NCBI GenBank assembly: GCA_010015655.1
Contig: ML976708.1
Location: 163,213-227,212, forward strand
DNA length: 64,000 nt
Source: Bimuria novae-zelandiae CBS 107.79
Taxonomy: Eukaryota > Ascomycota > Dothideomycetes > Pleosporales > Didymosphaeriaceae
Direction of reading: 5' to 3'
Numbering within the stretch: the first letter of the stretch is position 1; each line of letters opens with the position of its first letter. Below are positions 57,016 to 64,000 of the stretch, piece after piece. The notes under the pieces are model-generated. The model saw nothing but the letters and a program-made list of their open reading frames with translations, was not told where the DNA came from and ran no database searches. Position numbers and translations under genes: made by a program.

Positions 57016-57691
57016 TGTGGCGAACCTTTGGTCGTGTATAGCTGATAGGTGGTTGGTATTTGCATAGAGCGAATGGTGTGGTGGTCTTAAGAGTAGGCAC
57101 GATAAGGACCTATGCCAAGAGTCTAAGCGAGAGGTCTAACCTAATATGGGAAACCCAGTGAATGAACGCTCCAGGTAGTAAACTAGCCAAAGCTACTATG
57201 TCTAGTCGTTTAGTGAAAATGATATAGAGGAATCGTCATTTTTGTGTTAATCTATGTGCCGCTGGACGTTTATCATTCTCTTTTTGCAACTACCCTTTTG
57301 AGACAAAGGTGGAGCGGGCCCTTCTCTGCTGCAAACAAGACTGGCCATAAGCACCAGGACGAGCAAAGCGCACACACATGGTATATGTGTGCCACCCTAG
57401 TACTGTCCATCCGGCGGGGACCTGGTAGCTTGCCTTATATAGAATAAATAGGGTTTTTAATCGTGTTCACCATACCCGTGAACGTGTTCTTGAACCTCTC
57501 ATACCCTCGAAAAAGCCATAGATCAGCCTTAGGTAACTTAACGTACTTTAGCTAGTTCTACTTAACGTATTTTAGTTAGTTCTAGGAGGATATAGTTAGT
57601 GCGCTATCTGCGACTTTTTCGTGGGCGTGAGAGCGTGTCCATAACAGCGCAGTGGTTGTGTTTACGTGATGCGGTGATGTTACACATGGTA
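57016..57691. other. Intergenic left of the transposon cluster
   Basis: No gene recognised. A 24-bp tandem duplication lies at 57537-57584. Confidence 0.4.
57537..57584. repeat. 24-bp tandem duplication
   Basis: Two units of CTTAACGTA.TTTAG.TAGT.. in a row; they differ only by C/T changes. Confidence 0.6.
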
Positions 57692-57753
57692 TAACGTGGT
57701 TCACCAGCGAGTGACCCACACCAGCGAGCGCGCCACCTTTGCCAAGACCCCAC
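57692..57753 (+). repeat. Left terminal inverted repeat, outer element
   Basis: 62 bp; contains two 17-bp iterations beginning CACCAGCGAG, and ends CCAAGACCCCAC. Normal composition although the DNA beside it is TpA-saturated. Confidence 0.92.
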
Positions 57754-58134
57754 TATTACTTATAACACTATTATAATATAACCACCTACTATGTCTTCTA
57801 AGCCATCTAATAAAGCTTAGTTACTTATTACTATTAAAGCTATTAAATAAGACCTAAATCTTATAGAGTAAGTAGTAGTAGGGCTATATAATATTAATTA
57901 TAGGACGCCTAATTAAAGACGTAATAAAATAATTATATAATATAATAACTTACTTAATTTAAAAAAATTTCCTCTCCTTAAGGAGAAGGCGCTTATTAAT
58001 TATATAATTAAGCTAAATACCTATAAATTCCCCCCTACGAAGCTTATAATACGTATAATAGCTAATTTACTACGTTTATAGAGAGAAAAGCTACTTATTA
58101 GTATTAATTAAGTAGATAGGTTTATTAAGCGTAC

Positions 58135-58393
58135 TGTTGATAGGGCTCTCACAGCTAGCTGTACATGGGGTGAGCATAGTGCGGCAAGGTAAGAGGTTTG
58201 TACGGTGTGCACAGCGTACGGAGTAATAGGGAGGGCAACTGGTTCGTGTAATTGCTCTATCTCTCTATTGTACGAACGAAGGTGGCGATATTTCAGGAGG
58301 CGAGCTACGCACGGACATTACATAAGACAACCACGTGATCACGTGTTGGGCCTTGTAGAATACCCTTCGCCGTATCGCCCCTGCGTACGGACA
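58135..58393 (+). mobile_element. Solo LTR 1
   Basis: 259 bp starting TGTTGATAGG and ending GTACGGACA (TG..CA), flanked by the 5-bp target duplication CGTAC (58130-58134 and 58394-58398). It interrupts the outer transposase frame between FIKRT and PKVKT, which proves insertion. It resembles LTR 2 (shared TTTG.ACGGTGT and CTATTGTACGAA blocks) but is well diverged. No internal retrotransposon genes remain. Confidence 0.88.
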
Positions 58394-58452
58394 CGTACAC
58401 CTAAAGTTAAAACGTATTAGTTTTATTTATATAATAATTAAAGGGTAACATA

Positions 58453-58511
58453 CATGCATAGCGAGTGGCCGGGCATAGCGAGTGGCCGGAAATACCAAGA
58501 CCCTATTAAAA
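58453..58511 (+). repeat. Left-end inverted repeat, inner element
   Basis: 59 bp; contains GCATAGCGAGTGGCCGG twice in a row (17-bp units) and ends with CCAAGACCCTAT and an A-run. Confidence 0.92.
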
Positions 58512-60253
58512 TCTACACTCTACACAATAGTACAGAACGCGTATAAATAGTTATAAGAAATTATAGTAGGCTAATCTACTTAGAATCTACTTTTACTTCT
58601 TTTTTATATATGTGCGAATTATACCTAGTCTTACTATAATATTTATAGTACTATTAAGTTAATTTACCTTTATTAGCGCGCGTCTTCTTTTTTGCCTTTT
58701 TTTTATTACTTTACGCTGTAAGGTCCTTTAGGGTACCTAGGTACTAGTTATTAGTAGCTATAAGAACACCTTTTTATTATAATTACTTTTTTTTATATAA
58801 TTTTTATTATATAGTAACCTTAATAGCGGCTTAAAGCTTAGCATTACGCTTAATTATTAATATTAAAAAATATGCTATTAGCTTAGTACCTTTTATAAAC
58901 TTTTTAAATACCTTAACTATACTTATTAAAGAACTATTTAGGTGTCTTTAAATTTTCTCTTTTAATAGCGTTAATTATAACCCTAATACTAAGGTATTAC
59001 TTAGTATTTATAATTACTACGTACTATCGCGTATAGTATAAGGCGAAGGCGTACGTAGATAAATATTAAGCTTTAATATTATTACTTTTAAGTTAAGAGG
59101 AATAAGGCTAGCGCTTTAAAAATATTTTTAAATATTACTTTAAGTAATTATAGTCTTAAAAGTAGTAATAAAGTAAGGTAAGAACTTAATTTTAGTAATA
59201 TACGTAATATAATTACGTATTAGATTCTTAGATTGGCGCCTATACGCCTTCTTTAATAATAAAAAATACCCTATATCTAGTAGCTATAAGAGGTGCGACG
59301 AATATAAAGGCATATAAAAAGTAATAATTTTATTAATCTTATAGTATTATTAAAATTTAAGCAAGTTATAGCTTTCGTAGTTATTAATAATAAGTAGCTA
59401 ATAGCTACTAATAGTACGCCCTTTTATATGCACGTTAAAGTGCTTTAGCTACTATAAATTAAGCTTATTTATTATTTAGCTATTCTTAGAGACTATAATA
59501 ACCTAATTATAAGGTAGACCCTTCTCTTTATACTAGGCAAAGAGGTAGTGCTTATCCTAGAAAATAAGGAAGGGTAGGATCGCCCACCCTATCGCGTTAA
59601 TACTATAAATAACTATTATTTACTTTTAGTTACCTTACTACACGCTCTTTAGCTTATTTTAATATTTAAAGCCTATAATAACTACTCCTGTTAATATTAT
59701 GCCTATTATAAAGCTAGTCTTATTAAAGTTATAGGTGTCTTTATCTAGGATCTATGCTTGGCTTTAGTATTCTCTACAAGCCAGAACTAGGCCTATATAA
59801 TCTTAGGATCCTTACAGAGGGCTCTTTTTTAATTATACTTTTAATTAAACTTAACTTCAAGCTCTAGCTAATGCTTAATAAAGTAATAAAGCTATTTTTA
59901 ACTAATTAGCTTATAGTAGCGTATAACTAGTAAAGAATTAGCTATATCTTTTATAGTAGTAAGCTAGGGCGGAAATCCTCGCGTATTTAAGTTAAGTATA
60001 TACTATATAATTACCTACTTCTTTCTTATAGTAAATCTTATTAAGTTAGGTGCGTAATTACGTTAAAAGGTAGTTCTAGCGCGTCTTTATTATAGTATTC
60101 TTTTAATAATACTATAAACTACTATAGCACGTAAAATTAAGAGTAGCGTGTCTCTTTTAATAGCTTAAAGCGTAAGCTATAATTAGACTTTTTTTAATTT
60201 AGGTAGTTTATTACGTTATTAAGATATCGCGTTATACTATAGCTAATAGAACG

Positions 60254-60312
60254 TTTTGATAGGGTCTTGGCATTTCTGGCCACTCGCTATGCCCGGCCAC
60301 TCGCTATGCATG
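60254..60312 (-). repeat. Right-end inverted repeat, inner element
   Basis: Reverse complement of the other end with three transition differences, one of them inside the second 17-bp unit. Confidence 0.92.
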
Positions 60313-60815
60313 TACGTTATAGCAAGAAGATCCTAAGGTTATTAATATATAATTTAAGCTCATAAAGGGCGTTAAAATTAATTATAGTATTATAAATAAG
60401 AATACTTATAACTTTAATAAATTAGGCTTCTTAATAGGGGTTATAAGGTCTTAGCTTATAGTTACAGCATTAAAGAGGCATAAAAAATCTAAACTAATAT
60501 AGCTAAGTAATTACTAATAAATTATAATAATCTAAGGTATCTGCGCTGCTAGGTAGGTAATTTTACCCTTTATTATTTACGCTAGCAAGCGTTATATCTC
60601 TATCTAGTATAAAGACGCATTAATTCCTAGTAATTAGGTAATTACTATTAGTAAGAATAACTAGATAAATAATAAGCTTAGTATTACGTAATTAAAATAC
60701 TTTAACGCGTATATAAAGGGACGCGCTAAAGGAACCTATTAGCTACTAATTATTAATAGCTATAAGAGCTGCAACTTAATTAAGTTTTAAAATTATAAAA
60801 AAAAAATAAGATTAT

Positions 60816-61047
60816 TGTTGAATGGACTCTCTGCTAGCAATTGCGTACGAGGCAGAAAGGTTTGCACGGTGTAAACATCGTACCGGGGGGGGGGGGGTAA
60901 CTGGTGTTGATTGCTTCTCCCTGTCTATTGTACGAAGGAAAGGGTTAATATATTCCTAGTCTCTGTGCACGGAGATCCGTACCCTTCCGGATCTTACGCA
61001 CAGAGATCCGTGTGCATCCGGTCTACGTGACTACTACCATTTGGACA
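60816..61047 (+). mobile_element. Solo LTR 2
   Basis: 232 bp starting TGTTGAATGG and ending TTTGGACA, flanked by ATTAT (60811-60815 and 61048-61052). It splits the outer transposase just before the SHLL..LLNIGYF block. A run of 13 G lies at 60885-60897. It contains an internal duplication around ACGGAGATCCGT / ACAGAGATCCGT. TGTTG ends and 5-bp duplications fit a Copia or Gypsy-type LTR. Confidence 0.88.
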
Positions 61048-61865
61048 ATTATTACTTTTTATATAACGCTATATTTGTCGCACCTACTATAGTTATTAAA
61101 TATAGGCTATTTTCCCTTACTAAAGAAGGTATATAGTACTAAGATTTTAGGCTTAGCGCGTTAGCTAATAACTTATATTATAAAAATTAAGTTCCTCCTA
61201 GCGTTTAAAACCGTGTTTTTAAAAGTTTTATAAAGATAATTAAAGGTGCTTTTCGCGGTGCTAGGCTAGTTTTATTAAATCTAAAGGAGATATTATAGCA
61301 CCTTAATATTTATATCTATATACCTAGTCTGCCTGTTAAGGAGCCTACTACCTAGGAGTCTAAAACATTAAGTAATCTATATAAATTTAAGGCGTAATTA
61401 ACACTAGTTCGTAAGAGGATTAAAGATTATTTTAATTTATTATTAACTTTAACTATATAAGTACTTAAAAAGCTTAAGAAAGGCGCTCTAAGTGCAATAT
61501 ATAGTTAAATATTAATATTAAATAAAATTATAGGCCTTCGCAAGATAATTAAGGAGACTATAAAGTAGAAATTACGTAAAAAGAGGTATATCTAGTATTA
61601 AGGAGCACTTATAGTAGTAGAGAGATTTTAGCTAGCTACTCCTATAGACGCTAGTAGACAGGAGAAGGGTAAATAGTTATTAAGTACTAGTTAAGCTATA
61701 GCAGGGCTATTAACTTAACAGCGTTATAGTATTTATAGATAACTTAGATATAATACGTAAACCTGCTAGGGAGTTAAAAAGGAAGAATCTAAATTAGATA
61801 CCTTAACTTAGTATGTGTTTTTAAGTAGTGTTGCTGCGCAGTCTGATAATGAATAAGATGGTTTG

Positions 61866-61927
61866 GTGGGGTCTTGGCAAATGTGGCGCGCTCGCTGGTG
61901 TGGGTCACTCGCTGGTGAACCACGTTA
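61866..61927 (-). repeat. Right terminal inverted repeat, outer element
   Basis: Reverse complement of the left repeat with one C/A mismatch. Followed by the TA target duplication. Confidence 0.92.
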
Positions 61928-62572
61928 TACCTATGCACGCTAGCAATAATCTAGTATTAGCATCACGTTTAGGAAGTTGGATCATGACACGGGATTGAAC
62001 GATAGAGAGAGTCAAGAAATAGGTGTTTCAGTGCACAATGAAACGAAGAACAAATAAAAAGCACGAAACATCTCGTCTCATTCCACACTCGACGAACGCC
62101 AATCACCAATCCATGCCCACGACTCGGCAGTGAAAGCAGGCTAGTGAAAGCTTGGCTCGGGTAACGGCGGCGATTGGCGTATCACATGCTGCATCCCAGC
62201 ACCCTTTGCAGACGGATGGGGCAACGCAATGGGCTACCGCCACCAACTTGCTGCCACCGGGGGCTTTTGAGACACTCGACAATATAGTACCGGACGAGGT
62301 TAGCCGCTCATATTCACCCTCCATTCCAGAGCTCAAACTCGGCGTAGCGATCCCATCTGAGGCGGGGTGAGACCGGCGGGCCTGTTGATTACTCCAGCCT
62401 CGCAGCACCTCGACCTGCAGCGACAACAGCGAACAACACAACCCGCAGCCACCTGTGTACGCCTGCGCTCCAGCCTCTCTGCCGCCGTCGCATGCCCCCG
62501 AGCGAACATTGCCATTATTTGCCCTTCGAGAACGCACTCCAGGTCGCACGCAAGGAGTCATAACAGGCTCGT
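61928..62572. promoter_or_regulatory. Flank of the transposon and promoter of the BTB gene
   Basis: Composition returns to normal directly after the right inverted repeat. C-rich DNA before 62573 fits the BTB gene leader. An overlapping 175-codon minus-strand frame has no motif. Confidence 0.4.
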
Positions 62573-64000
62573 ATGGTTTCCTACCCCGACTCGCAAGGCG
62601 CAGAGCGCTCGCTCGCCATCCGCCGACCACCGTCTGTCACGTCGCACTCGTCACGCGCCTCGACTGTTCGTAGGCATCGCCCGCACCGTTCGCACTTCGG
62701 AGGCTCCTCGTACCAGCCGCAGAATGAATTTCCCGTGTTCACTCACACGGGAGACGTAGAGATAGTGATCGCGAACGGAAGGAAAGAGCAGCGGTATCTG
62801 CTCCACAAGCTCATATTGACGCAATGCTCAGGCTTCTTTGAGGCAGGGCTGAGTGACGAGTGGGCTGCGGCTGGCGAGGGCAGCGTGCAGAATACGAGTT
62901 CGGCGGCGCTGGCAAGAGTGCCACAGAGTGCTTTGCAGGAGAAGAAGATGTGGAAGTACGAGCTTGACTGGGGAAGGGAAGACGACGTGCCGATGCTGAT
63001 ACAGAAGGTGCGAGTTTCTTTTTATGTGCACGGCAGGCATATGTTGACCCGAGCTAGAAAGCGCAGCCCACCTTGTTCGGAGGTGATGCAGCATCTTCGC
63101 AACCACCCGCGCTCCGCAACAAACCTCCGGCTCCCCAAGCGGGCTTCTTCCGAAGCATGGCTAACTTCTCGTCCCTCCACGTCCCCACCACACCCAGCGA
63201 TCCCGACGACGATACGTTCCGCGACTACGACAACCTCCTTCGCGTCTTCTACAACTACCCGCCTGCCTTGGACCCCGTAAATATCGCGAACGCATATGTC
63301 GAATGCAAGTCCCTCCTGCAGCTCGCCGACATGTACGATGCGCTTCAGGTGATCGGGCCCCGGGTCGATCACCACCTGCTACGATTCCAAGGTCGGTTGT
63401 GGAAGCAGATTGCGAAATACCCTCCGAGCTACCTCAAGCTGGGTTACATGGCCCGGAGTAAGGCAATATTTGCGGAAGCGATGGTGCACGTGGTCGGCCA
63501 ATGGCCGCAGGGCATGAACCAGCTAAGAGGGCAACTTGCAGACTCCGTGCTGGAGCTGATTGAAGACAAGGTGGACGAGATGGACGAGCTCAAGGCAAAG
63601 GTCGAGGTGAAGCTGTTCCGGCTGACGCTCACTACAAGCAGAGGCGAGCGCGTAACACCGTCGAACAATTGGCTGGAATGGATGGGCATATCCCTCTTCC
63701 GCCAATGGCTTGCCGAAAATACCACACCACCACCCGCGCCGATTCTCAAATCTCCGCGGCAGCCTTCGCGGAACGGAGAAAACGCTCCTCTACCACCTCC
63801 ACCCCCGTTCAACACTGGACGGATATTCAAACTTCTCGGCACCGGTGGATCGAGCTATCTAGGCCACGATGAGTGCAAGCGCTTTCTCAAGCTGAGTCCT
63901 GAACACTACAATCGCGAGAACTTAAAACGCTTCGAGCGGCGCATCGAGGAGATAAAGAACAAGGCGAAGGACGTGGTGAAGCCTCTGATGCGGAATTTCC
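62573..64000 (+). CDS. BTB/POZ-domain protein, 5' part (runs off the window)
   Basis: Two exons seen: 62573-63007 and 63067 to the window end, with a 59-bp intron (GTGCGA..GCGCAG). At least 456 residues, no stop reached. After a Ser/Arg/His-rich N-terminus comes the BTB fold: FPVFTHTGDVEIVIANG, LLHKLILTQCSGFFEAGLSDEW (about 61-96), and after an insertion KYELDWGREDDVPMLIQK. Beyond the splice: DDTFRDYDNLLRVFYNYPPALD, IANAYVECKSLLQLADMYDA, then VVGQWPQGMNQLRGQLADSVLELIEDK and an Arg/Lys-rich end. This layout is common in fungal BTB proteins of unknown function. The ATG at 62573 is the first one that covers the domain in frame. Confidence 0.75.

Larger units (their letters stand above)
58453..60312 (-). 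mobile_element. Inner Fot1/pogo-type DNA transposon, RIP-mutated
   Basis: 1,860 bp flanked by TA (58451-58452 and 60313-60314), with 59-bp terminal inverted repeats (58453-58511 and 60254-60312) differing at three sites, all transitions. A ruined transposase reads on the minus strand: DTYNFNKTSFIIGII near 59.73 kb (family DETGF, catalytic Asp now Asn), GNxKxIIVIYSINAIG near 59.6 kb, LLIINNYES (family DGHxSH, Asp now Asn) near 59.4 kb, and SSHLLxLLDIGYFLLLKKAY near 59.3 kb. Stop codons occur every few residues. It inserted into the outer element in the opposite direction and belongs to a different family by its end sequence. Confidence 0.9.
57692..61927 (+). mobile_element. Outer Fot1/pogo-type DNA transposon, RIP-mutated and interrupted
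   Basis: Flanked by TA (57690-57691 and 61928-61929) with 62-bp terminal inverted repeats (57692-57753 and 61866-61927) differing at one base. The total is 4,236 bp; removing two solo LTRs, one inner transposon and their target duplications leaves about 1,873 bp, the normal size of Fot1-like elements. A ruined transposase reads on the plus strand in pieces: MSSKPSNKA and NYIIKLNTYKFPP (helix-turn-helix part, 57800-58130), FIKRT, then after LTR1 PKVKT, then after the inner element EDPKV and NTYNFNKLGF (60.3-60.8 kb), then after LTR2 SHLL.LLNIGYFPLLKKVY (61.05 kb) and a C-terminal tail with ALIVVERF. Stops are frequent and mostly from C-to-T or G-to-A change. The catalytic Asp of DETGF reads Asn. 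It cannot make transposase. Confidence 0.9.

Noticed and set aside
58135..61047. One LTR retrotransposon bounded by LTR 1 and LTR 2
   Set aside because: Each LTR has its own 5-bp target duplication and the DNA between them is the outer transposase and an inserted Fot1 element, so they are independent solo LTRs.
1..64000. CRISPR array, telomere repeat, rRNA genes
   Set aside because: No regularly spaced identical repeats, no TTAGGG array and no rRNA sequence seen; the genome is fungal.

Overview
The window is 64 kb of nuclear DNA from a filamentous ascomycete. Genes are intron-poor, with introns of roughly 45-140 bp (GT..AG, CTAAC-type branch sites), pyrimidine-rich 5' leaders, and families typical of Dothideomycetes (kelch membrane protein, DUF7730-type protein, fungal cupin/TLC proteins). 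A Capnodiales/Mycosphaerellales-like species is my inference; nothing here fixes the species.

Region 1 (1-23.3 kb) is a gene-dense core of conserved housekeeping genes: mitochondrial ribosomal protein uS7m (-), the Sec1/Munc18 protein SLY1 (-), a PNUTS/Ppn1-like PP1 regulator with RVxF motif and CCCH finger (+), a Btz/CASC3-type protein (+), the ERAD E2 enzyme UBC7 (-), a kelch-repeat type I membrane protein (+), the CTP-dependent diacylglycerol kinase DGK1 (-) and the rRNA helicase SPB4 (+). I resolved the splice sites of the split genes by reading frame and family continuity.

Region 2 (23.6-57 kb) is accessory. It carries five copies of one unrecognised gene family (coiled coil, LPxELRD motif, C2H2-like finger, conserved C-terminal motif). 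One copy is intact; four are broken by stops or frameshifts. Between them lie an epoxide hydrolase, a three-TM orphan, a small spliced orphan, a DUF7730-like protein, a cupin protein with an assembly gap, an intron-containing U6 snRNA gene with TATA box and downstream B block plus a partial inverted U6 copy, a TLC-domain protein, a disrupted gene with LRSPSQS repeats, mitochondrial seryl-tRNA synthetase, and a decayed RING-finger gene. A short motif (GTGTTACCCC..CAATACA) recurs eight times between 42 and 53 kb.

Region 3 (57.7-61.9 kb) is TpA-saturated DNA that looks RIP-mutated. It is one Fot1/pogo-type DNA transposon (about 1.87 kb once insertions are removed) into which a second, different Fot1/pogo element (1.86 kb, opposite strand) and two solo LTRs have inserted. 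Every insertion has its own target-site duplication. Terminal inverted repeats and LTRs kept normal composition while the transposase genes are ruined.

Region 4 (62-64 kb) returns to normal composition with the 5' part of a BTB-domain gene that runs off the window.
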